Shown one piece after another: positions 43,046 to 51,637 of a stretch of 64,000 bases of DNA. The stretch comes from DASUFF01 sp036274695 (GTDB lineage Bacteria > UBA10199 > JACPAL01 > GCA-016699445), in NCBI GenBank assembly GCA_036274695.1, contig DASUFF010000044.1, forward strand, positions 10,879-74,878, read 5' to 3'. Numbering within the stretch: position 1 is the first letter of the stretch; every line of letters starts with the position of its first letter. A program made the position numbers and the translations under genes. The notes beneath the pieces are model-generated. The model was not told the DNA's origin and searched no databases. It saw only the letters and a program-made list of their open reading frames with translations.

Positions 43046-45133
43046 GTGCCGAATTCTCAGCCGCCGGGGGGATATCTCCCAGAAAGCTTTTGGTCCCGAC
43101 TTCGGCATAAGATTTTGGGGCCCCCTCGTAACGTCTACGATCCCTCCCTCGGCCATCACATTTCGCTGGTCCCCTTGCTCGCCTGGATCGGCTTGGGCGC
43201 CGACGGCATGTCCTCGTCGGCTTACGGTCCGGACGAGGCCTTCCGGGCGCTGGGGGCGCATACGTACCTGGCCCCTTTTCTGGTGTTGGCCACTTCGCTG
43301 ACGATCTTCATCATCTCCTTGTCCTACAGCAAGATCATCGAGCACTTTCCCCAGGGCGGCGGCGGATATCTGGTGGCCACGAAGCTGTTAGGCAACACGG
43401 CGGGTGTCGTCTCAGGCTGCGCCCTGCTGGTCGATTACATTTTGACCATCACCGTTTCGATTTCGGCGGGCGGCGACGCCGTCTTCAGCCTGCTCCCTTT
43501 GGAATGGCAGCGCTTCAAGATCGCCGTCGAGTTCGTCACCATCCTGGTCTTGATGATCACGAATCTAAGGGGCGTGAAGGAATCGGTCAAAATGCTGATT
43601 CCCATCTTCCTCCTCTTCCTGGTCACCCACGCCATCGTGATCGGAGGCAGCGTCTTCCTGCACTTGGGAGACGTCGGCGGCGTCGTCGCCGAGACGAGGC
43701 AGCGGTACGGGGAAGGCCTCTCGTCGCTCGGGGCCTGGGGTCTCTTCCTGGTCTTCATCCGCGCCTATTCCATGGGCGGCGGCACGTATACGGGAATCGA
43801 AGGCGTTTCGAACGGCATGGGCGTCCTCCGAGAGCCCAAGGTGGAGACCGGAAAGAAGACCATGGTCTACATGGCCGTCTCCCTGGCGGTGACGGCGGGC
43901 GGCTTGCTGCTGAGCTACATGCTGCTCCGGATCCATCCGGTCGAAGGGCAGACCTTGAACGCAACGCTCGCCACCGCTTTGTTCGGTTCCTTCGCGCCGG
44001 GCGGCGTTCCCATCGGCCACTGGTTCGTGTGGCTGACGATGTTCGCGGCGGCCCTTCTCCTTTTAGTCGCCGCCCAGACCGGTTTCATCGACGGGCCCCC
44101 CGTCATGGCGAATTTGGCCTCCGACCTCTGGCTTCCCCGCCGTTTCGCGACGCTCTCCGACCGGTTGACGATCCAGCGCGGCGTCATCCTCATGGGCATC
44201 GCGGCCCTTGCGACGCTCGCCTACACGCGCGGCGACGTCCGGATGCTGGTGGTCATGTACTCGATCAACGTCTTCGTCACGTTCTCCCTCTCCCAACTCG
44301 GCATGTGCCGGTTCTGGGTGCAGAAGATGAAGGCCAGCCGGCGCTCGCCGTGGATGCGCAATTTGTTTCTCCACGGCATCGGCTTTGTGCTGTGCGCCGC
44401 CATCCTCCTGATGATGGTGGTCGAGAAGTTCATGGAGGGTGGCTGGGTGACGATCGCCGTCACCGCGGCCCTGATCCTGCTCTGCAAGGGGATCAAGAAG
44501 CATTATCAGAACGTCGCCAAGCTGGTTCAGGAGATCGGAGAAACGTTCGAGGGCATCCCGATGGTCTCGAACGCCAAGGGGCCGGTGCCAAAGGTGGATC
44601 CGACCAAGCCGACGGCCGTGATCCTGGTGGGCGGCGGGCACAGCCGCATGGGCATCCACACGCTATTAACGATCTTTCGCCTGTTCCCTCACACTTTTCA
44701 CAACGTCGTCTTCCTCTCCGTCGGCGTGATCAACTCCGAGTTCTTCAAGGGGGAGCACGGCATCCACGAGATGGAAAACAAGGTCAGGGAGTCCCTTCAG
44801 TTCTACGTGGATCTGGCGCATGGTTTGGGTATTCCCGCCGAGTCCGCCCACCGGGTCGGCACGGACGTCGTCAGCGAGGCCGCCGACCTGTGCGTTCACG
44901 TTTCGCGCGAATATTCCGGCGCCGTCTTCTTCGGCAGCGAGCTCGTCTTCCAGGAGCCGCGCTGGTATCACCGTCTTCTGCACAACGAAACGGCCTACGC
45001 CATCCAGCGCCGCCTGCGTTTCGGGGGACTTTCCGTTGTCATTCTTCCCGTGCTTCTCTTCGACAAACCCGCAAAGCGCGAAGAAGAAGTGTCCGAGGTC
45101 ATGGTCTACCGCGGCGTCAAACACCCCCACTGA
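43046..45133 (+). CDS. APC-superfamily amino acid/cation permease
   Basis: 695 aa. About 12 membrane segments in the first 480 residues; LAWIGLGADGMSSSAYGPDE (about 46-65) is the conserved first-helix break of this APC branch, close to KimA/KUP-like and amino acid permeases. The C-terminal about 200 residues are a soluble domain (about 510-690, VILVGGGHSRMGIHTLLTIF). GTG start with a weak AGGA site. Substrate uncertain: amino acid, polyamine or potassium. Confidence 0.8.
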   Translation: MPNSQPPGGYLPESFWSRLRHKILGPPRNVYDPSLGHHISLVPLLAWIGLGADGMSSSAYGPDEAFRALGAHTYLAPFLVLATSLTIFIISLSYSKIIEHFPQGGGGYLVATKLLGNTAGVVSGCALLVDYILTITVSISAGGDAVFSLLPLEWQRFKIAVEFVTILVLMITNLRGVKESVKMLIPIFLLFLVTHAIVIGGSVFLHLGDVGGVVAETRQRYGEGLSSLGAWGLFLVFIRAYSMGGGTYTGIEGVSNGMGVLREPKVETGKKTMVYMAVSLAVTAGGLLLSYMLLRIHPVEGQTLNATLATALFGSFAPGGVPIGHWFVWLTMFAAALLLLVAAQTGFIDGPPVMANLASDLWLPRRFATLSDRLTIQRGVILMGIAALATLAYTRGDVRMLVVMYSINVFVTFSLSQLGMCRFWVQKMKASRRSPWMRNLFLHGIGFVLCAAILLMMVVEKFMEGGWVTIAVTAALILLCKGIKKHYQNVAKLVQEIGETFEGIPMVSNAKGPVPKVDPTKPTAVILVGGGHSRMGIHTLLTIFRLFPHTFHNVVFLSVGVINSEFFKGEHGIHEMENKVRESLQFYVDLAHGLGIPAESAHRVGTDVVSEAADLCVHVSREYSGAVFFGSELVFQEPRWYHRLLHNETAYAIQRRLRFGGLSVVILPVLLFDKPAKREEEVSEVMVYRGVKHPH

Positions 45134-45235
45134 TCCGTATAAAAAGTAGGCTCTGCCTAAATTTGCGGCAGCGCTTCTTCCAAACATTCTGTCCAAAATT
45201 AATTATATTTTAACCACTTGCGGCATGACGCATGA

Positions 45236-45251
45236 TGGCACGGACGTTGCA
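45236..45251 (+). promoter_or_regulatory. Sigma-54 promoter of the porin-amtB-glnK operon
   Basis: TGGCACG-GACG-TTGCA, a complete consensus match, 71 bases before the porin ATG. The upstream sequence is AT-rich, as expected for an activator/IHF region. Nitrogen control through an NtrC-type activator is expected. Confidence 0.9.
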
Positions 45252-45321
45252 TATGGCCTCCTGACAAGAAAAGATTTTGGGGCAACGATTCATTTTCACT
45301 CATTCCTATAAGGAGGTCGTT

Positions 45322-46470
45322 ATGCAGAATCGCAGGAGTAGTCACACTCGCAGGGCGCTGGCGCTGGTGGCGATGGGGATCTTGGCCCTGTCTTCCACCG
45401 CGTTCGCGGAAGACGACAAGGGCTCGACGTCGTTCTGGGAAAAAACGAAGGTCACCGGATCCTTCGACGCGTCCTATAACTGGAACTTCAACAACCCGCC
45501 CTTAGGGGCCGCCGCCATTCCGTTCCGGGCCGGCGCCAACAACACGCTTCGCGTCTTCGACAACCAGCACAACAACTTCGAGTTCAACTTCGCGGAGGTG
45601 GCCATCGAGAACTCCCCGGCCGATTGGGCGAAGTTCCGTCTCGACCTCAACTTCGGCGAAGACGTCGCCGTGGTCGATTCCCTCAAGGGCGGCGTCATCG
45701 GCATCGACGAGTTCGGCGTGCAGCAGGCCTACGCGGACCTGACGGCAAACGTCGGCAACGGCCTGACCTTCCGCGTCGGCCATTTCGTGACGCCGATCGG
45801 TTACGAGGTCATCGAGAGCGCGTACAACTTGAACTTCTCGCGCTCCATCCTCTTCGGCTTCGCCATCCCCTTCACCCACACAGGCGTTACGATGACCTAT
45901 CCGTTCTCGGATAAGTTCACCGGCATGATCGGCGTGGTGAACGGCTGGGACGTGGTGGGCGACAACAACAAGGGCAAAACGATCCTGGGCCAGTTGGTCT
46001 ACAAGCCCATCAACACGTTGACGTTGTCCTTGCAGGGAACCTTCGGTCCCGAGCAGGGCGGCTCCGACGGCAATCTGCGCGGCGTCATCGACTTCGTCGG
46101 GACGTGGACGCCGAACGACAAGTGGATCGTCGGTTTGAACTACGACTTGGGCAAGGAAGAAGGCATCGGTGGCGGCGGCTTCGCCAACTGGCAGGGCGTC
46201 GCAGGCTATGTCCACTTCAAGCCTTGGGACTCCGTGGGCTTCACGCTGCGCGGCGAGTTCTTCCAGGACGACGGATCGCGCCTGCTCCTGGGGCCGAGCG
46301 CGACGGTGGGCGAAGGCACGCTGACCACTCACTTCTACCTGAGCGACGGATGGGAGACCCGTATCGAGTTCCGTCATGACCAGGCGGACCGCGCGGCCTT
46401 CCTCAAGTCCGACGGAACGGGCCGCAAGTTCCAGGATACGATCGCGGCCGAAGTGGTCTACGCGTTCTAA
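45322..46470 (+). CDS. OmpL-like outer-membrane beta-barrel porin (BBP2 family)
   Basis: 382 aa from the ATG at 45322 with AAGGAGGT 5 bases upstream. Signal peptide ending STAFAED. The mature protein is alternating beta strands (GSFDASYNWNFNN, FNFAEVAIENSPADWAKFRL, GLTFRVGHFVTPIGYEVIES) and ends in Phe (VVYAF), as outer-membrane barrels do. BBP2-type porins often accompany ammonium transporters; here it is first in the sigma-54 amtB operon, so it likely admits small nitrogen sources across the outer membrane. Confidence 0.85.
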   Translation: MQNRRSSHTRRALALVAMGILALSSTAFAEDDKGSTSFWEKTKVTGSFDASYNWNFNNPPLGAAAIPFRAGANNTLRVFDNQHNNFEFNFAEVAIENSPADWAKFRLDLNFGEDVAVVDSLKGGVIGIDEFGVQQAYADLTANVGNGLTFRVGHFVTPIGYEVIESAYNLNFSRSILFGFAIPFTHTGVTMTYPFSDKFTGMIGVVNGWDVVGDNNKGKTILGQLVYKPINTLTLSLQGTFGPEQGGSDGNLRGVIDFVGTWTPNDKWIVGLNYDLGKEEGIGGGGFANWQGVAGYVHFKPWDSVGFTLRGEFFQDDGSRLLLGPSATVGEGTLTTHFYLSDGWETRIEFRHDQADRAAFLKSDGTGRKFQDTIAAEVVYAF

Positions 46471-46504
46471 AACGACTTTAACGAACTTTTTTTAAGGAGA
46501 AGTT

Positions 46505-47932
46505 ATGTGGAATAAACTTAAGTCACTGGCAACGAGAAGGAATCTTTTCATCGCCGTGGTGGCCGCGGTCTTCGGAGCCGTATCCGCCCCGACGGCCGTC
46601 TACGCTCAAGACCTCGGATCCTTGAAGGTGGCAATGGATACGATGTGGACCCTCATCGCGGCCATGCTGGTCTTCTGGATGAACGCGGGATTCGCCCTTG
46701 TGGAATCCGGTTTCTGCCGAGAAAAGAACTGCGTCAACATCCTGGCCAAGAACTTCATCGTTTTCGCAATCTCCTCCATCGCCTATTGGGTGATCGGGTA
46801 CGGCCTGATGTACGGGAACGGAACCAGCTTTATGGGCACCGAAGGCCTCTGGTTTCTTTCGGGAGCCGACAACAGCCCGGCCACCGGCGAAGCCTATCAG
46901 GGAGCCTACTCGGCCTTAAGCTGGACCGGAGTTCCTCTGATGACCAAGTTCTTCTTTCAATTGGTCTTCGCGGGCACGGCGGCGACGATCGTCTCCGGCG
47001 CCGTGGCCGAACGCATCAAGTTCGTTTCCTTCATCGTCTTCTCGTTCCTCTTGGTCGGCATCATGTACCCGATCACGGGCCATTGGATCTGGGGCGGCGG
47101 TTGGCTCTCTTCCAAGGGCTTCTTCGACTTCGCCGGTTCGACGGTCGTTCACTCCATGGGCGGTTGGGCCGCTTTGGCCGGTATCCTGATGCTCGGCCCC
47201 CGGCACGGCAAATATCGCGACGGCAAGATGTACCCGATTCCGGGACATAATATGTCCACCGCCACCCTCGGCGCCTTGATCCTATGGCTGGGCTGGTTCG
47301 GTTTTAATCCGGGTTCGACGATGGCTGCGGATGCTTCATTGATCGGCCATATCGCGGTCACCACGAACATGGCGGCCGCCGTAGCGACGTTGACCGCGAC
47401 CATCACGGCCTGGGTCCTTCTCGGCAAGCCCGACCTCGGAATGATCTTGAACGGAACGTTGGCCGGGCTGGTGGCCATCACAGCCCCTTGCGCCTGGGTG
47501 ACACCTGCCGGCGCCCTGGCGATTGGGGCCGTTGCCGGCGTGATCGTCGTCTTGGCGGTCATGATGTTCGACAAGCTGAAAATCGACGATCCGGTCGGAG
47601 CCACCTCCGTCCATTTGGTCAACGGCATCTTCGGCACGTTGTGCGTCGGCCTTTTCGCCGCTCCCGGCCTCGCCGGTGGGAATGCGCAGCCGAAAATCGG
47701 GCTCTTCTATGGCGGTGGAGCGGAACAATTCGTCATTCAACTGATCGGCGTTGCAGCGGTCGGCGCGTTCACCTTCGTCATCTCGTTGGTGGGCTGGGCC
47801 CTCATCAAGTACACGATCGGCATGCGCGTGAGCCTGGAGGAAGAAGTCGAAGGCCTGGATTTCGGAGAGCACGGAAACCGCGCTTATCCGGATTTCCAAA
47901 CCGTCTCGTCGCAGGGACGCGCTGCGGCTTAA
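46505..47932 (+). CDS. amtB: Ammonium transporter
   Basis: 475 aa. Signal sequence then 11 membrane helices. Amt hallmarks: FWMNAGFALVESGFCREKN (about 56-74), VHSMGGWAALAG (His pair region), LILWLGWFGFNPGS and SVHLVNGIFGTLCVG with the second conserved His. It conducts ammonium/ammonia across the inner membrane. 34 bases after the porin and 17 before a PII gene, so one operon under sigma-54; GGAG precedes the ATG. Confidence 0.95.
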   Translation: MWNKLKSLATRRNLFIAVVAAVFGAVSAPTAVYAQDLGSLKVAMDTMWTLIAAMLVFWMNAGFALVESGFCREKNCVNILAKNFIVFAISSIAYWVIGYGLMYGNGTSFMGTEGLWFLSGADNSPATGEAYQGAYSALSWTGVPLMTKFFFQLVFAGTAATIVSGAVAERIKFVSFIVFSFLLVGIMYPITGHWIWGGGWLSSKGFFDFAGSTVVHSMGGWAALAGILMLGPRHGKYRDGKMYPIPGHNMSTATLGALILWLGWFGFNPGSTMAADASLIGHIAVTTNMAAAVATLTATITAWVLLGKPDLGMILNGTLAGLVAITAPCAWVTPAGALAIGAVAGVIVVLAVMMFDKLKIDDPVGATSVHLVNGIFGTLCVGLFAAPGLAGGNAQPKIGLFYGGGAEQFVIQLIGVAAVGAFTFVISLVGWALIKYTIGMRVSLEEEVEGLDFGEHGNRAYPDFQTVSSQGRAAA

Positions 47933-47949
47933 ACTAAGAGGAGATTTCC

Positions 47950-48288
47950 ATGAAAAAAATAGAAGCGGTGATCAAGCCGTTCAAACTGGATGAGGTGAAG
48001 GAGTCGCTGCAGAAGGCCGGGATCCAGGGGATGACGGTGTCGGAGGTGAAGGGTTTCGGTCGGCAGAAAGGCCACACGGAACTCTACCGAGGAGCGGAGT
48101 ACATCGTCGACTTCCTGCCGAAAGTGAAGCTGGAGTTGGTGGTGGACGACGCTCAGGTGCAGACCGCCGTCGAGACGATCGTGAAGGCGGCGAAGACGGG
48201 CAAGATCGGGGACGGAAAGATCTTCGTCTCGGCGTTACAGGACGTGATCCGCATCCGTACCGGCGAGACCGGGAAGGCGGCCATCTAG
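47950..48288 (+). CDS. glnK: PII nitrogen regulatory protein (GlnK-type)
   Basis: 112 aa. Complete PII: MKKIEAVIKPFKLDEVKESL, T-loop about 37-55 with Tyr46 and Tyr51 (Tyr51 is the uridylylation site of enterobacterial PII), B-loop TGKIGDGKIFV and C-terminal RIRTGETGKAAI. Being directly behind amtB suggests it is the GlnK that gates the channel. The TAG stop is also the first base of a structured RNA element (48288-48374). Confidence 0.9.
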   Translation: MKKIEAVIKPFKLDEVKESLQKAGIQGMTVSEVKGFGRQKGHTELYRGAEYIVDFLPKVKLELVVDDAQVQTAVETIVKAAKTGKIGDGKIFVSALQDVIRIRTGETGKAAI

Positions 48289-48374
48289 TGAACGAAAGAA
48301 GGTTCCCTTCTGAAGTGAACGGTACGTTCACGATTATCAGATGGGGTTTCAGGGGAGAGCAGTATCTCCCCTGA
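48288..48374 (+). ncRNA. Structured RNA element, copy C (between the two PII genes)
   Basis: Hairpin 1 AGAAGG-TTC-CCTTCT (48297-48311); the 7-mer GTGAACG occurs before it (48288-48294) and after it (48315-48321), with the complement CGTTCAC at 48325-48331 able to pair with either copy; box ATCAGATGGGG (48336-48346); hairpin 3 of 10 bp TCAGGGGAGA/TCTCCCCTGA with loop GCAGTA (48349-48374). The same order occurs next to both tRNA-Ser genes with compensatory stem changes. Transcript probably continues to the terminator at 48458. Family unknown to me. Confidence 0.6.
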
Positions 48375-48416
48375 CTAAGACGACTGCGAGCGGAGAGCAT
48401 GCGAGTGGCTCTCTCA

Positions 48417-48458
48417 CACCAGGCCCCCACAATGGGGTGGGGGCCTGGTGCTTTTTTT
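48417..48458 (+). terminator. Strong intrinsic terminator ending RNA element C
   Basis: 14-bp perfect stem CACCAGGCCCCCAC/GTGGGGGCCTGGTG with loop AATGGG, then seven T (48452-48458). It separates the amtB-glnK unit from the second PII gene. Confidence 0.9.
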
Positions 48459-48546
48459 GTGAGCGATGCCCGCCAAACGGGCTTGCCCATGATCGAGGCA
48501 TAAGAAGAGTCATAAATTATTTCAGGGCTTTACAGCGAATGCACCC

Positions 48547-48562
48547 CGGCACGCGCATTGCT
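48547..48562 (+). promoter_or_regulatory. Sigma-54 promoter of the second PII-glnA unit
   Basis: CGGCACG-CGCA-TTGCT with GG and GC correctly spaced; predicted start near 48573, AGAGG and the ATG at 48588 follow. Confidence 0.85.
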
Positions 48563-48587
48563 TCTTGTAAGAGGTAAAGGGGTTTTT

Positions 48588-48926
48588 ATGAAAAAGATCG
48601 AAGCCATTATCAAGCCGTTCAAGCTCGATGAGGTCAAAGAGGCCCTGCAAAAAATGGGCATCCAAGGCATGACGGTGTCGGAGGTCAAGGGGTTCGGGCG
48701 GCAAAAGGGTCATACGGAGCTCTATCGCGGCGCCGAGTACATCGTGGACTTCCTGCCCAAGGTGATGATGGAGGTCGTGGTCGACGACGGCCAGGTCCAG
48801 GGCGTCGTCGAGGCCGTCGTTCAGGCGGCCAAGACCGGCAAGATCGGGGATGGAAAGATCTTCGTCTCCAGCTTGGAAGACGTGGTCCGCATTCGCACCG
48901 GAGAAACCGGCAAATCCGCCATTTAA
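48588..48926 (+). CDS. glnB: PII nitrogen regulatory protein (second copy, GlnB-type)
   Basis: 112 aa from the ATG at 48588. Nearly the same as the first PII, with changes mainly in the middle (KVMMEVVVDDGQVQGVVEAV) and at the end (GKSAI). Tyr51 and the B-loop are conserved. It lies just upstream of glnA behind its own sigma-54 promoter, as typical for glnB-glnA units. Paralogy with the upstream copy is clear; division of labour is inferred from position. Confidence 0.9.
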   Translation: MKKIEAIIKPFKLDEVKEALQKMGIQGMTVSEVKGFGRQKGHTELYRGAEYIVDFLPKVMMEVVVDDGQVQGVVEAVVQAAKTGKIGDGKIFVSSLEDVVRIRTGETGKSAI

Positions 48927-49010
48927 GCTCTGGACACGCCCAAAAATGGCATGCTAGTTAGCTCAGGTTTTTTGAGTCGAAAACATACCCTATTTCAAGG
49001 AGGAGTAACG

Positions 49011-50432
49011 ATGACACCCAAAGAAGTCTTAGCTTTCGCCAAAGAAAACAAAGCGGCGATGGTGGATATCAAGTTCACCGACCTTCCCGGCACCTGGCAG
49101 CACTGGACCTGTCCGATCTCTCAGTTCTCCGAGGAAACTTTTACGAACGGTTACGCCTTCGACGGATCGTCCATCCGCGGCTGGCAGCCGATTAATGCGT
49201 CCGACATGGGAATGATCCCGGATCCGAAGAGCGCCCGGATGGATCCTTTCACCAAGGTTCCCACGCTCTCTCTGATCGCCGATATCGTGGATCCCATCAC
49301 CAAACAGCCGTACAGCCGCGATCCCCGCTACGTGGCTCGGAAAGCGGAAAATTACGTGAAGACGACGGGCATCGGGGACGCGATCAACTTCGGTCCGGAA
49401 GCCGAGTTCTTCGTTTTCGATTCCGTGTCCTACGATCAGACCGTCAATTCCGCCTGGCACAAGGTGGATTCCATCGAGGGCCGCTGGAATTCCGGCAAGG
49501 ATACCCTTCCCGACGGATCCCGGAACTTGGGATATCAGCCGGCCTACAAGGGCGGTTATTATCCCGTCGCCCCGAACGATACCTTGGTCGATCTCCGCGC
49601 CGAGATGTGTCTGGAGATGCAAAAGGTCGGCATGACCGTCGAAGCGCAGCACCACGAAGTGGCGACCGGCGGGCAGTGCGAAATCGACTTCCAGTTTTCG
49701 ACTCTGACCGCCACGGCCGATAATTTGATGTGGTTTAAATACATCGTGAAGAACGTGGCCCGCCGCTACGGGAAGACGGTGACGTTCATGCCGAAGCCTC
49801 TCTTCGGAGACAACGGATCCGGCATGCATTGCCATCAGTCGATCTGGAAGGAAGGCAAGCCCCTGTTCGCCGGCGACAAGTATGGCGGACTGTCCGAGCT
49901 GGCCCTGCACTACATCGGCGGCGTGTTGAAGCATGCCCAGACGATCGCGGCCTTCACCAACCCGACGACGAACTCTTACCGCCGTCTGGTTCCCGGTTTC
50001 GAAGCCCCAGTCAATCTCGCCTACTCGGCCCGCAATCGTTCCGCCGCCGTCCGCATCCCCATCGTGAGCTCGCCGAAGGCCAAGCGCATCGAAGTCCGTT
50101 TCCCGGATCCGTCTTCCAACGGATACCTGGCTTTCGCGGCCATGTTGATGGCCGGTTTGGACGGCATTCAGAACCGGATTGATCCGGGATCGGCGCTTGA
50201 GAAGGACATTTACTCGTTGTCTCCGGAAGAGCTGAAGAACGTTCCTCAGATGCCGGGCTCTTTGGAGCAGTCCCTCAACGCCTTGCGCAATGACCACGCC
50301 TTCTTGCTGAAGGGCGAAGTCTTTACGCCGGACTTGATCGAGAAGTGGCTCGAGTACAAGACCGATAACGAGCTCAACCCGATCCGTCTGCGCCCGGTTC
50401 CGCACGAGTTCGCCTTGTACTTCGACATTTAA
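49011..50432 (+). CDS. glnA: Glutamine synthetase, type I
   Basis: 473 aa from the ATG at 49011 with AAGGAGGAG upstream. Complete GS-I: GYAFDGSSIRGW (beta-grasp end), EAEFFVF and GSGMHCHQS metal/ATP motifs, RLVPGFEAPVNL, NRSAAVRIP. The sequence DIYSLSPEELKNVPQ contains the Tyr that is adenylylated in enterobacterial GS-I-beta. Length is usual. It makes glutamine from glutamate and ammonium. Near-identical upstream sequence to a sigma-54 site (48947) is off by one in spacing. Confidence 0.95.
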   Translation: MTPKEVLAFAKENKAAMVDIKFTDLPGTWQHWTCPISQFSEETFTNGYAFDGSSIRGWQPINASDMGMIPDPKSARMDPFTKVPTLSLIADIVDPITKQPYSRDPRYVARKAENYVKTTGIGDAINFGPEAEFFVFDSVSYDQTVNSAWHKVDSIEGRWNSGKDTLPDGSRNLGYQPAYKGGYYPVAPNDTLVDLRAEMCLEMQKVGMTVEAQHHEVATGGQCEIDFQFSTLTATADNLMWFKYIVKNVARRYGKTVTFMPKPLFGDNGSGMHCHQSIWKEGKPLFAGDKYGGLSELALHYIGGVLKHAQTIAAFTNPTTNSYRRLVPGFEAPVNLAYSARNRSAAVRIPIVSSPKAKRIEVRFPDPSSNGYLAFAAMLMAGLDGIQNRIDPGSALEKDIYSLSPEELKNVPQMPGSLEQSLNALRNDHAFLLKGEVFTPDLIEKWLEYKTDNELNPIRLRPVPHEFALYFDI

Positions 50433-50460
50433 TAGGCGCGCTCGGTTCGTATCGCTTTGA

Positions 50461-50491
50461 AAAGCCCCGGGATTTCCCATCCCGGGGCTTT
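50461..50491 (+). terminator. Intrinsic terminator after glnA
   Basis: AAAGCCCCGGGAT/ATCCCGGGGCTTT, 13-bp stem with loop TTCCC; the following T-rich stretch is short and interrupted. Confidence 0.75.
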
Positions 50492-50509
50492 CGCTTTCGG
50501 CTCCCGCCT

Positions 50510-50538
50510 TTGACAACAACGGGGGTTTCCTCTACATT
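50510..50538 (+). promoter_or_regulatory. Sigma-70 promoter for the DsbA-like lipoprotein gene
   Basis: TTGACA (50510-50515), exactly 17-base spacer, TACATT (50533-50538). Transcription start would be near 50545. Confidence 0.7.
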
Positions 50539-50568
50539 CAACCTCCCTAAATCAAGGAGATGAACGTC

Positions 50569-51630
50569 ATGAAGAAAGCCCTCCTCGCCGTCTCGGTCGT
50601 GGTCGCGTTGTCCGGATGCGACGCCATGTGCAAGAAGGACAAGGATGCCGCCCCCGCGGCCGCCGCGGCTCCGGCCGCCTCCGCGCCCTGCGCCTCCGCG
50701 GCCGGCTCCGCGCTCGCCAAGATCAACGGCCGCGAAATCACCGATGAGGACGTCCGCAAGTCAGCGGGACCGAAGCTCCAGCAGGCCGAGATGGATCTGT
50801 ACGACGCCCGCAAGGACGCCATCGACGGCATCATCGACGACCAGTTGATCGAAGACGCGGCGAAGAAGGAAGGGATCGCCAAGGCCGACTACCTGAAGAA
50901 GAACGTTTTCGACAAGATCAAGATCGACGACAAGGAGATCGAAAAATTCTACAACGAGAACAAGGCCCAGATGCAGGGCAAGCCCTTGGAAGAATTGAAG
51001 GGCAACATCCGCGGCTATCTCTACCGGGACAAGCACCAGAAGGTGTATGGCGACCTGCTGGCCGGCCTGCGCAAGAAGGCCAACGTGGCCATCTTAATCA
51101 GCGCCCCCAAGGTCGAGGTGGAGGAGGGCGACAATCCGGCGATCGGCCCCAAAGACGCGCCCATCAAGATCGTCGAATTCACCGATTACCAGTGCCCGTT
51201 CTGCGGCAAATCCCGTCCGACGGTGAACCAGATCCTTTCCCAATACAAAGGAAAGGTCCGCTACGTGCTGCGGGACTTTCCGCTGTCCTTCCACAAGGAT
51301 TCGATCAAGGCCCACGAAGGCGCTCATTGCGCGGGCGACCAAGACAAGTACTGGGAGATGAACAAGAAACTCTTCGATAACCAGAGGGCGATCAAGGTGG
51401 AGGACGTCAAGAAGTACGCCGAAGATCTGAAGCTTAAGATGGATAAGTTCAACCAGTGCCTGGATTCCGACAAGTACGCCGAGATCGTGAAGCAGAACCA
51501 GGAATACGGAGAAAAGGTCGGCGTCAGCGGGACTCCGGCCTTCTTCATCAACGGTCGCATGGTTTCCGGCGCGCGCCCTTTCTCCTCCTTCCAGGAAATC
51601 ATCGACGACGAGCTTCGCTCGAACAACTAG
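50569..51630 (+). CDS. DsbA-family thioredoxin-fold lipoprotein with SurA-like N-terminal region
   Basis: 353 aa from the ATG at 50569 (AAGGAG 10 bases upstream; the ATG at 50560 is too close). Lipobox LSGC (Cys17). Ala/Pro linker, then an N-terminal helical region starting LAKINGREITDEDVRKS (about 49-65) that resembles the SurA/parvulin N-domain, then a thioredoxin fold with CPFC (209-212) in FTDYQCPFCGK and cis-Pro in SGTPAFFING. Likely a periplasmic disulfide oxidoreductase or chaperone anchored to a membrane. Confidence 0.85.
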   Translation: MKKALLAVSVVVALSGCDAMCKKDKDAAPAAAAAPAASAPCASAAGSALAKINGREITDEDVRKSAGPKLQQAEMDLYDARKDAIDGIIDDQLIEDAAKKEGIAKADYLKKNVFDKIKIDDKEIEKFYNENKAQMQGKPLEELKGNIRGYLYRDKHQKVYGDLLAGLRKKANVAILISAPKVEVEEGDNPAIGPKDAPIKIVEFTDYQCPFCGKSRPTVNQILSQYKGKVRYVLRDFPLSFHKDSIKAHEGAHCAGDQDKYWEMNKKLFDNQRAIKVEDVKKYAEDLKLKMDKFNQCLDSDKYAEIVKQNQEYGEKVGVSGTPAFFINGRMVSGARPFSSFQEIIDDELRSNN

Positions 51631-51637
51631 CCTTCTC

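Noticed and set aside
48947..48963. Sigma-54-like site before glnA (TGGCATG-CTAG-TTAGC)
   Set aside because: The distance between GG and GC is 11 rather than 10 bases, and a good site exists upstream of glnB; kept only as a degenerate match.
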